From contig JACMLS010000112.1 in assembly GCA_014379485.1 (NCBI GenBank), positions 1 through 12,041 on the forward strand: 12,041 bases of DNA, given 5' to 3'. The stretch is from Bacteroidia bacterium. GTDB lineage: Bacteria > Bacteroidota > Bacteroidia > B-17B0 > Aurantibacillaceae. Of this stretch, positions 5,017-12,041 are shown piece by piece; the stretch's first letter is position 1; every line of letters begins with the position of its first letter. The translations under genes were made by a program, and so were the position numbers. Under the pieces are notes generated by a model, which did no database searches, was not told where the DNA came from, and saw only the letters and a program-made list of their open reading frames with translations.

Positions 5017-8000
5017 ATGAAAAAAATAATTTCGGTTTGCATTTTTTGTTTTGTTTCGTTGATTGCTTTTGCGCAGAGTAACGATTGTTCTACGGCAACT
5101 GCGCTGGTTGTTACTGCCAACTGCTCATCGCCTGTAAGCGGAACTACTATTGGCGCAACACAATCGCTTCCGGCCTGTACCGGCGTTGCTGATGATGATG
5201 TGTGGTATGCGTTTACAGCAAGCGGAACTTCTCAGTATATTTCAATTACAGGCAACGGCGCATTCGATCCCGTGTTCGAAATTTTTTCAGGAAGCTGCGG
5301 AAGCCTTGTGTCTCTTAATTGTATTGACAATACTTTTGGCGGCGGAACCGAAACGCTTTTAATGACAGGTTTAACAACGGCCAACGTTTATTACATAAGG
5401 GTTTTTGATTACGGAACAGGGACCCCCGGAAATTTTACGATCTGTGTAAGCACTCCTCCAACCGCACCTGCAAATAATATTTGCGGATCTGCAACAGCGC
5501 TTACTGTAAACGCAGCCTGCTCTTATACAAACGGAACAACTTTTGGAGCAACACAATCTTTTACTGGTTGCGTTGGAACTGCAGATGATGATGTGTGGTA
5601 CTCGTTTGTGGCGAACAGTCCTGTAATGAATATTACAGTTGACCCGTCTGCAAGCATGGACGCTGTGGTTGAATTGTATTCCGGAACCTGCGGAAGTTTA
5701 ACTTCAATTCAGTGCGAAGATATTGGTCTTACCAATGGAAACGAAACAGTAAACGCGGTTGGCCTTATTCTGGGACAAACATACCTGGTAAGGGTTTATG
5801 ATTACTATGGCGGCAACGGATATCCTTTTCAGATCTGTATAACAGGAACGCCTCCTGTCGGAATTCCTTCGAATGATAATGCCTGCGGGGCTATTGCTTT
5901 ACCAACCGTTACATCTGATTGTAATTTTTCTGTTTTCAGTAATGTAAACGCAACAGAAACCGCATCGCCTGCGCCATCATCTTGCGTAGGTGGAGGTGGT
6001 GCAATGGACGGGGGGTTTTCTACTGCCACAATTAAAGATGTGTGGTTTAGTGTTGTGGTTCCGGCCAACGTAAAAATTACAATTACTGCAATGCCCAATA
6101 TGGGTGCCGGATATATTTCTGACGGCGTTATCGCATTGTATTCAGGCGCCTGCGGTTCGCTTACACAAATTGCATGCAGCGATGATAATGCGGCGTATCC
6201 GGGTTCTGGAAATGATTTACTTCCGTACATAAGCGCATCAGGTTTAACACCCGGAACCACAGTGTACATTCGTTATTGGGGTTATGGTTCTTCTGTTGCC
6301 GGAAATTTTGGTATCTGTGTTTCTTCTCCTACCAATGATAATTGTGCAAACGCATTATACATTTGCGATATAAACGGTTACGGCGCATCTACTTCATCTG
6401 CATATACGCCTGACCGTCCGGGAAACATGTTTGGCAATAACGAAACAGCTGCAGGCGTTGACCAACCTGATGGAATAAATACGGGAGGAATTTTTGGACA
6501 AGGAGGAGGCTGGGGAACAGGTTCTCCTTTTTTCGATGTAAATATTAATAATAATAGTTGGATACGATTTACAGCCGCAAACACAAGCGCTGTTTTAAAT
6601 GTTACTATTGGAAATTGCTGGGTAGGCAATTATCCGTCAGGCGGAATCCAGATGCAGATTTTCAGCGGAACCAATTGTACAACTTTTACTCCTGTTTCAG
6701 ATTTTAAAGAAGGCTCTACGAATTTTACCATCACCGCAAATAATTTAATTGTAGGAAATGATTATTATTTAATGGTTGATGGGTTTGCAGGCGATATTTG
6801 TAATTACACTATCACCGCAAATTCAGGCGTGCAGTTTCCGGGAATTACCGCTTTGCCTGACAGTGTTTGCCCGGGCGGAAGTTCTACACTTACAGGTCCG
6901 AATGGAGCAAGCGCTTATTACTGGGAGCCCGGCGGACAAACAACACAAAGCATCATTGTTACACCGCCTTACAGTATGACCTATACCTGTGTTGCAAGCG
7001 GGATCTGCGGATTTAAACAAACCATTACAAAAACGGTTTATGTAAAACCACTTCCAACAGTTTCTGTTAATGCAACATCAAATTACACAGTAAATGTTTG
7101 CGGACAACAAAACACCACACTTACTGCAACGGGGGCCGGAACTTATTCCTGGAGTTCGGGGCAAAGCAGTTCTTCTATTATTGTTAATCCTTCCTCAACA
7201 ACATCATACACTGTAACCGGAAATTTAAATGGCTGTACTAATACAGCGGTGGCAACTGTAAATGTTTTACCGCTTCCTTCTGTTACTGCAAGCGGAACCA
7301 GCATTTGTTTAAATTCTTCCGGAACAATTTCTGCTGCGGGCGCATCTACTTATTCGTGGAGCTCCGGTCAAACAGGCTCTTCGGTTTCTGTTAGTCCAAC
7401 TTCAACAACATCTTATACTGTTACTGGTACTGCACTAAATAGTTGCACCAATACTGCTGTTGCAACTGTTACTGTTTTATCATTACCAGTAGTTACAGCA
7501 AGCGGAACAAGTATTTGTTTTAATTCTTCCGGAACAATTTCTGCTGCGGGCGCTTCTACTTATTCGTGGAGTTCCGGCCAAACGGGTTCTTCAGCTTCTG
7601 TTAGTCCAGCTTCAACAACATCTTATACTGTTACTGGTACTGCACTAAATAGTTGTACCAATACGGCTGTTGCAACCGTTACTGTATTACCATTGCCAAG
7701 CGTTACAGCAAACGGTGGAATTATTTGTAACGGACAAAGTGCAACCATTTCTGCAAGCGGCGCAAGCACTTATGTTTGGAGTAACAGTGCAACCGGAGCA
7801 AACACAAGTGTGAGCCCAACAAGCACTACAAACTATACCGTTACAGGAACAGATGCAAACTCTTGCGTAAATACTGCAACAGCAAGTGTAACAGTAAATC
7901 CCTTGCCTGTAATTAATATTAGTCCGCTTACAGTATGCAGTAATCAAAGCGGAACAATTACAGCAAGTGGTGCTGTTTCTTATTCATGGAGTACAGGAGC

Positions 8001-10824
8001 AAGCGGACCATCCATAAGTGTTGCAAATTTAAGCGCTAACACAACTTATACGGTAAATGGAACTGACGGAAATAATTGTACAAACGCAAACACCGTTACT
8101 GTACAGGTAAATTTAATTCCAACACTTGCATCTACACCAACAATTACGCAAAGCAATTGCGGATTATCTACAGGTGCAATTACAGGTGTTGTTGTAAACG
8201 GAAGCGGTGCTCTTTCTTATTCCTGGACCAATTCTGTAAATGCTGTTGTGGGAACTTCTGCCAGCATCACAAATATTCCGGCAGGAAATTATAATCTTAC
8301 TGTTACAGATGCAAACGGATGTTCGGATGTTTTCAGTTTTAATATTTCCAATCCGGGCGCACCGGTTTCACCAACAGCTACTGCACTTGCTCCTGTTATT
8401 TGCGCAGGAGACTCAATAAATTTATTTGCTTCAACTATAAGCACTGCAACTTATCAATGGACGGGGCCTAACGGATTTAATTCTTCGAGCCAAAATCCGG
8501 TTATTACTCCTTCAACAACCAGCGCAAGCGGAACGTATTCTGTAATTGCCACAGTAAATAATTGTACGGGGCCAGCAGGAACTGTTTCTGTTACTGTAAA
8601 CGCATTACCAATTGTTAGCGCAGCCTCACAACAAAACACTTATTGCAGCGGCGATTCGGTAAATTTATTTGGCAGCGGCGGCACAATTTATTCGTGGACC
8701 GGGCCAAATGGTTTCTCTTCTGCTTCACAAAATCCTGTTGTACAAAACTCGTCAGTAAACGCAAGCGGAACTTATTCGTTGGTTGTTACAGATGTAAACG
8801 GTTGTATAAATTCTGCAACTGTGGGATTGCTTGTGAATTCAACACCGCAATTATCTAACAACAGTGTTGCACCAAACGATAGTGTGTGTGCGGGGAGCAA
8901 CGTAACTTTTTCAGTGAGTTCAACTGGTTCTCCGGTTTATTCGTGGACCGGGCCAAACGGGTTTAGCGGAAATTCTTCAACTGTAAGTTTAAGCAATGCT
9001 GCAACTTCTCAGAGCGGAACTTACTCTGTGGTGGCAACAGAAAATAATTGTTCGTCGCAATTGCTTATTGTAAATCTTACTGTAAATCCATTACCAATTG
9101 TCAGTGCAGCCACACAACAAAATACTTATTGCAGCGGCGATTCAATAAATTTATCTGGCAGCGGCGGTACAATTTATTCGTGGACTGGGCCAAACGGTTT
9201 CTCATCTGCTTCACAAAATCCTGTTGTGCAAAATTCATCAGTAAACGCAAGCGGAACTTATTCGTTGGTTGTTACAGATGCAAACGGTTGTGTAAATTCT
9301 GCAACTGTGGGATTGCTTGTAAATCCAACTCCACAATTATCTAACAACAGTGTTGCGCCAAACGACAGTGTGTGCGCAGGGAGCAATGTAACTCTTTCAG
9401 TAAGTTCAACTGGTTCTCCGGTTTATTCTTGGACCGGGCCAAATGGGTTTACAGGAAATTCTTCGACCATAAATTTAAACAACACCACAGTTTCACAAAG
9501 CGGAACTTACTCTGTTGTGGCAATAGAAAACAATTGTTCATCGCAATTGCTTACGGTAACTCTTGTTGTAAATCCATTACCAAATGCTTCTGCAACGGTT
9601 GTTGACCCGTCAGTTTGCGCTTCTCAAACTATTCAGTTAAATGCTTCGGGCGCAAATTCTTATTCCTGGAGTGGCCCTAACGGATTTACAAGTTCGCAAC
9701 AGTCGCCACAGATTTCTCCGGCCATTTTAACTGCAAGCGGAATTTATACTGTTACGGTTACTGATGCAAATAATTGTTCGGCAAGTTCAACTGTTTCTGT
9801 AACTGTAAATGCTTTGCCTTCTGTAACAGCGCAGGCCTTTGCAAATTCTCTTTGTTCAGGAAGCACTATTTCTTTATCAGCAAACGGAGGAGGAGTTTAT
9901 AGTTGGACAGGGCCAAACAGTTTTGTTTCTGCTTCACAAAACCCGGCAATTATAAACGCAACAACCAACGCAGGCGGAACATATACCGTAACTGTTACAG
10001 ATATTAATGGCTGCAGTTCTTCAGACACCGTAAACGTTTCTGTAACACAAACCCCGCAAATGCTAAGTACTATAAGCGACTCTACCTGTAACAACGGAGC
10101 ATTAAGTTTAAACGCAACAGCAAGTGTTGGTACCATTAACTGGTATAGCGATGCAGCACTCACTAATTTAGTTGGAACCGGAGCTTCATTTTCTCCTACA
10201 GGTTTAATAAACGATTCTCTTTATACTTTTTACGCAGTGGCGGTAAACGGCCCTTGTTCAAGCGCTGTTGTTCCGGTTACTGCAATTGTACATTCGGTAA
10301 TCGCTTCTCTTTCTGCAAACCCGCTCAGCGGGCCACCACCATTAAACGTTACATTCACCAACACCAGTACCGGCTTAAATACAACAGCAAATATTTTGTG
10401 GAATTTTGGAAACGGAAATACAAGCACGGCTTACAATGCCAATGAAAATTATCCGAACACCGGGAATTACCAGGTAACTTTAATTGTAATGAATACGCTT
10501 AATCTTTGCGCAGATACTGCTCAAATAACTATTACTGTTACTGATGAGATCACAACGGTTATTCCAAACGTTTTTACCCCTAACGGTGACGGAGTAAATG
10601 ATTTTTTTACTTTTTTAATTTACGGAGCAAAAGAAGCAGAAGGAATAATTTATAACCGCTGGGGACAAGTTATGTTTAGCTGGACAGGCTCAAATGGAAC
10701 CTGGGACGGAAAAACCCCTTTAGGAAATGAAGCCAGTGCAGGAACTTATTTTTATATTCTTAAAGCCAAAAGTTTTTCTGATGAGGAAAAAGAGTTTAAA
10801 GGTTACTTGTTGCTGGTGAGATGA
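5017..10824 (+). CDS. Giant T9SS-secreted surface protein with type B sorting domain (1,935 aa)
   Basis: A cell-surface or released adhesin-like protein exported by the type IX system. The signal peptide is at residues 1-19 (SLIAFA|QSN). Four beta-rich modules follow (~21-150, 155-285, 287-440, 441-604), of pre-peptidase C-terminal type; the first three share DVW[YF] (V62/W63, V193/W194, V342/W343) and the fourth SWIRF (W515). Residues ~605-1040 hold six Ig-like repeats centred on a YxWSSGQ-like strand. About 1041-1115 is a SprB-type repeat (SNCGLSTGAI...TVTDANGCS). About 1120-1680 carries seven Ig-like repeats with W[TS]GPNxF. Then comes a further Ig-like domain (INWYSDAALTN), a PKD domain (~1760-1845, ILWNFGNGNTS), and the sorting domain (1849-1935) with IPNVFTPNGDGVNDFF, YNRWG, WDGK and GTYFY. 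That domain is recognised by T9SS and is found on gliding-associated surface proteins. No catalytic domain is visible. The Ser/Thr/Asn-rich composition and internal duplications fit a stalk. The ligand is unknown, and no PorP/SprF-type partner gene is in the window. Confidence 0.93.
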   Translation: MKKIISVCIFCFVSLIAFAQSNDCSTATALVVTANCSSPVSGTTIGATQSLPACTGVADDDVWYAFTASGTSQYISITGNGAFDPVFEIFSGSCGSLVSLNCIDNTFGGGTETLLMTGLTTANVYYIRVFDYGTGTPGNFTICVSTPPTAPANNICGSATALTVNAACSYTNGTTFGATQSFTGCVGTADDDVWYSFVANSPVMNITVDPSASMDAVVELYSGTCGSLTSIQCEDIGLTNGNETVNAVGLILGQTYLVRVYDYYGGNGYPFQICITGTPPVGIPSNDNACGAIALPTVTSDCNFSVFSNVNATETASPAPSSCVGGGGAMDGGFSTATIKDVWFSVVVPANVKITITAMPNMGAGYISDGVIALYSGACGSLTQIACSDDNAAYPGSGNDLLPYISASGLTPGTTVYIRYWGYGSSVAGNFGICVSSPTNDNCANALYICDINGYGASTSSAYTPDRPGNMFGNNETAAGVDQPDGINTGGIFGQGGGWGTGSPFFDVNINNNSWIRFTAANTSAVLNVTIGNCWVGNYPSGGIQMQIFSGTNCTTFTPVSDFKEGSTNFTITANNLIVGNDYYLMVDGFAGDICNYTITANSGVQFPGITALPDSVCPGGSSTLTGPNGASAYYWEPGGQTTQSIIVTPPYSMTYTCVASGICGFKQTITKTVYVKPLPTVSVNATSNYTVNVCGQQNTTLTATGAGTYSWSSGQSSSSIIVNPSSTTSYTVTGNLNGCTNTAVATVNVLPLPSVTASGTSICLNSSGTISAAGASTYSWSSGQTGSSVSVSPTSTTSYTVTGTALNSCTNTAVATVTVLSLPVVTASGTSICFNSSGTISAAGASTYSWSSGQTGSSASVSPASTTSYTVTGTALNSCTNTAVATVTVLPLPSVTANGGIICNGQSATISASGASTYVWSNSATGANTSVSPTSTTNYTVTGTDANSCVNTATASVTVNPLPVINISPLTVCSNQSGTITASGAVSYSWSTGASGPSISVANLSANTTYTVNGTDGNNCTNANTVTVQVNLIPTLASTPTITQSNCGLSTGAITGVVVNGSGALSYSWTNSVNAVVGTSASITNIPAGNYNLTVTDANGCSDVFSFNISNPGAPVSPTATALAPVICAGDSINLFASTISTATYQWTGPNGFNSSSQNPVITPSTTSASGTYSVIATVNNCTGPAGTVSVTVNALPIVSAASQQNTYCSGDSVNLFGSGGTIYSWTGPNGFSSASQNPVVQNSSVNASGTYSLVVTDVNGCINSATVGLLVNSTPQLSNNSVAPNDSVCAGSNVTFSVSSTGSPVYSWTGPNGFSGNSSTVSLSNAATSQSGTYSVVATENNCSSQLLIVNLTVNPLPIVSAATQQNTYCSGDSINLSGSGGTIYSWTGPNGFSSASQNPVVQNSSVNASGTYSLVVTDANGCVNSATVGLLVNPTPQLSNNSVAPNDSVCAGSNVTLSVSSTGSPVYSWTGPNGFTGNSSTINLNNTTVSQSGTYSVVAIENNCSSQLLTVTLVVNPLPNASATVVDPSVCASQTIQLNASGANSYSWSGPNGFTSSQQSPQISPAILTASGIYTVTVTDANNCSASSTVSVTVNALPSVTAQAFANSLCSGSTISLSANGGGVYSWTGPNSFVSASQNPAIINATTNAGGTYTVTVTDINGCSSSDTVNVSVTQTPQMLSTISDSTCNNGALSLNATASVGTINWYSDAALTNLVGTGASFSPTGLINDSLYTFYAVAVNGPCSSAVVPVTAIVHSVIASLSANPLSGPPPLNVTFTNTSTGLNTTANILWNFGNGNTSTAYNANENYPNTGNYQVTLIVMNTLNLCADTAQITITVTDEITTVIPNVFTPNGDGVNDFFTFLIYGAKEAEGIIYNRWGQVMFSWTGSNGTWDGKTPLGNEASAGTYFYILKAKSFSDEEKEFKGYLLLVR
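7291..7710 (+). repeat. In-frame tandem duplication, 2 x 210 bp
   Basis: Positions 7291-7500 and 7501-7710 are about 90% identical by my hand count (roughly 20 differences). The 70-codon period equals one Ig-like repeat. The next unit, starting at 7711, keeps the protein pattern (WSNSATG) but is far more diverged in DNA. This indicates a recent duplication within an older repeat array. Confidence 0.85.
8611..9582 (+). repeat. In-frame tandem duplication, 2 x 486 bp
   Basis: Positions 8611-9096 and 9097-9582 are about 90% identical. Each 162-codon unit holds two Ig-like repeats, one with WTGPNGFSSASQNP and one with WTGPNGF[ST]GNSS. The repeating unit is thus a pair of domains, not one. Many differences are at third codon positions, suggesting the protein is kept under constraint. 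Confidence 0.88.
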
Positions 10825-10857
10825 TTTGTGTTATTGAGATAAGTTCGAAAAAATAAA

Positions 10858-11385
10858 TCAATCCTTCTTTAATTCATTCCCCAACTCTCTCAAACCCGCT
10901 TTTATTCCACTAAAAAAATAATTCTTCTTAAAATCGGGAACCATTTTCTCATCAAGTATGTTCCCGATCAAAGAATCAGGAATTACAGCAAAAATTGAAT
11001 CGCCGGTAGAAATTCTTGCCTGGTATAATTTTTTACTTACTGCAATTGTAATTCCGTACGGATTGATTGCGTGTCCCCTGCCCCATTGCTTTGATGCAAC
11101 GTGCATGTAATTTTTTATGTCATCGAAATAATAAATGGTGTCTGTTGTAAGAAGGAGAACATCACTTTTGATATTGTTACGAAACGAATCAATAAGTCCG
11201 TTGAGTTGCAGTTCCTCATTCTCACTTAAAATGTTTTCGAGATCGTTTACAGCGCCTTTTGATTCGGGAAATTTATAATTCTCTTTTGTTTGTTCTACGG
11301 TTCCGCTTTTAGGAAAGTTGTTGGGGCCGCAGGAAAAAAGGAGGAAAACAATTAAGCCTGAAAAAAAATAAATCAGTGTTTTCAT
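10858..11385 (-). CDS. TPM-domain lipoprotein (175 aa)
   Basis: The signal peptide MKTLIYFFSGLIVFLLFSC has a lipobox LFSC with the acylated cysteine at C19, followed by GPNN. Residues ~45-170 match the TPM family (TLP18.3/Psb32/MOLO-1): an initial helix with LSENEELQLNGLIDSF, a strand DVLLLTTDT, the helix-to-strand region Y...ASKQWGRGHAINPYGITIAVS, ARISTGDSIFAVIPD, and a closing DFKKNYFFSGIKAGLREL. Plant TLP18.3 in this family acts in photosystem II repair and has reported phosphatase activity; the role in most bacteria is unknown, so no reaction is assigned. The usual glycine-rich GYGLE-type segment is replaced here by STGDSIFAV. The gene is last in a minus-strand operon, starting 4 bases after the SRPBCC stop. 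Its stop is 33 bases from the convergent end of the giant gene, and no clear terminator is visible in that gap. Confidence 0.85.
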   Translation of the reverse strand: MKTLIYFFSGLIVFLLFSCGPNNFPKSGTVEQTKENYKFPESKGAVNDLENILSENEELQLNGLIDSFRNNIKSDVLLLTTDTIYYFDDIKNYMHVASKQWGRGHAINPYGITIAVSKKLYQARISTGDSIFAVIPDSLIGNILDEKMVPDFKKNYFFSGIKAGLRELGNELKKD

Positions 11386-11389
11386 TTGT

Positions 11390-11872
11390 TTAATTATTTT
11401 TTGGTTGAACTTTTCCGAACAGCTCTTCTAATTTCTTAAAGCGGAAATCGAACACGGTTTCTAATTGTTTTCTTAAAAACATACCATGCGCCATAGTGCC
11501 CAGAAAACCATACGGGGGCCGGTATTCCAAAAAATCTGTCATCTCTGTTCCTTCTGCCACACTTTTAAAACTGTGCCGGTGCTGCCACATTGCAAATGGT
11601 CCGGACTTTTGCGAGTCAATAAAATAATCTCTTTCTTTAACTTCTGTGATCTCTGTTTCCCATTTAAAAAAAATTCCAAGAAAAGGCGCAAACTTATAAC
11701 GAATGATCATGCCGGGATACATTGCTTCGTCATCTTGCAGTTTGGTGAGCTGAATAAATTTTACGTCGGGGTGTGTGATAACCTGCAGGTTGTTTGGATG
11801 AGAAAAAAAATCCCACAATTTTTCAATAGAAAGTGGTAAGGTCTGAACTCTTTTTAGCTGGTAATTTGCCAT
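11390..11872 (-). CDS. SRPBCC-family protein (160 aa), likely cytoplasmic
   Basis: The length and pattern fit the START/SRPBCC (polyketide cyclase or Bet v 1-like) fold, of the subgroup near COG4276: an opening strand YQLKRVQTLPLSIEKLWDFFSHPNNL, the central PGMIIRYKFAPFLGIFFKWETEI, SGPFAMWQHRHSF, GTEMTDFLEYRPPYGFLG, and a long C-terminal helix KQLETVFDFRFKKLEELF. Members bind hydrophobic ligands in a cavity under the C-terminal helix; the ligand and any reaction here are unknown. There is no signal peptide, unlike its neighbours. Its start codon shares one base with the upstream stop (TAATG) and it is followed after 4 bases by the TPM lipoprotein, so translational coupling is likely. Confidence 0.85.
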   Translation of the reverse strand: MANYQLKRVQTLPLSIEKLWDFFSHPNNLQVITHPDVKFIQLTKLQDDEAMYPGMIIRYKFAPFLGIFFKWETEITEVKERDYFIDSQKSGPFAMWQHRHSFKSVAEGTEMTDFLEYRPPYGFLGTMAHGMFLRKQLETVFDFRFKKLEELFGKVQPKNN

Positions 11873-12041
11873 TAACTTTTTCTAAGAATGATCATTGCAA
11901 GTATAAGTAATAAAACAACCGCCAGAGATATTTTTAAAAGACTTGTTGTGGCAGCGACCAACTCAGAAAGAAAGAAAACATAAATCACCAATAGTATTAC
12001 AGCAATAACAGTCAGCACGATCATGCAGATTCTTAAAGCAG
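11872..12041 (-). CDS. Partial membrane protein, C-terminal 55 residues
   Basis: The minus-strand frame is open from the right edge to TAA (complement of 11872-11874), giving 55 codons. The stop overlaps the ATG of the SRPBCC gene by one base, typical of operons. The peptide has two hydrophobic segments, MIVLTVIAVILLVIYVFF and LKISLAVVLLLILAMII, separated by LSELVAATTS and ending RKS. An ATG at residue 6 of the visible part could be the true start of a ~50-residue two-helix protein; otherwise the gene continues past the window. No family is recognised. Confidence 0.6.
   Translation of the reverse strand, partial: ALRICMIVLTVIAVILLVIYVFFLSELVAATTSLLKISLAVVLLLILAMIILRKS

Noticed and set aside
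5017..6830. A protease or other enzyme domain in the N-terminal part of the giant protein.
   Set aside because: The pre-peptidase C-terminal-like modules often accompany secreted enzymes, but no catalytic motif is seen anywhere in the 1,935 residues.
7291..9582. Repeats considered as a CRISPR array.
   Set aside because: The units are 210 or 486 bp, contiguous, in frame and encode Ig-like domains; there are no short repeats with unique spacers.
8643..9605. Several Cys/Arg/Lys-rich plus-strand frames that resemble each other.
   Set aside because: They are out-of-frame readings of the giant gene; their similarity only reflects the 486-bp tandem duplication.
10825..10857. A bidirectional terminator between the convergent genes.
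   Set aside because: The 33-base gap shows only weak, interrupted complementarity (GATTT...TTATT against AATAAATC), not a convincing stem.

Overview
The window looks like chromosomal DNA from a Bacteroidota bacterium (Flavobacteriia, Sphingobacteriia or a relative; I cannot place it more finely). The main evidence is a giant secreted protein ending in a type IX secretion (T9SS) type B sorting domain. It also carries one SprB-type repeat and a PKD domain. Supporting signs are Bacteroidota-style lipoprotein signals, A+T-rich DNA, promoters of the TTG-N19-TAnnTTTG kind, and no consistent Shine-Dalgarno sequences. Nearly every gene product is predicted to be exported or membrane-bound.

Layout. 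Positions 1-100 hold the start of a gene on the minus strand that runs off the left edge. Positions 101-457 are a structured divergent intergenic region with three hairpins and a possible promoter. Positions 458-1099 encode a lipoprotein of unknown function. Positions 1100-1473 are non-coding and open with two palindromes that mirror, in reverse order and orientation, the two in front of the lipoprotein gene. Positions 1474-4293 encode a 939-residue exported protein with a propeller-like N-terminal half, a von Willebrand A domain with intact MIDAS residues, and a C-terminal OmpA-like peptidoglycan-binding domain. Positions 4309-4413 hold a strong 29-bp inverted repeat resembling a MITE. A clear Bacteroidota promoter at 4539-4568 then precedes a small exported protein (4587-4958) and the 1,935-residue T9SS surface protein (5017-10824). 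The right end, on the minus strand, is a tight operon: a partial two-helix membrane protein (from 12041), an SRPBCC-fold protein, and a TPM-domain lipoprotein that converges on the giant gene.

How the genes may fit together (inference): this is a cell-envelope neighbourhood. The VWA-OmpA protein would be anchored to peptidoglycan, the T9SS protein displayed on or released from the surface, and the two lipoproteins held in the inner or outer membrane. No enzyme with a recognisable pathway, phage gene, transposase, tRNA, rRNA or CRISPR array is present. The most unusual feature is the mirror-symmetric arrangement of covarying palindromes around the 458-1099 lipoprotein gene, followed by the MITE-like repeat and the recent in-frame duplications in the giant gene.
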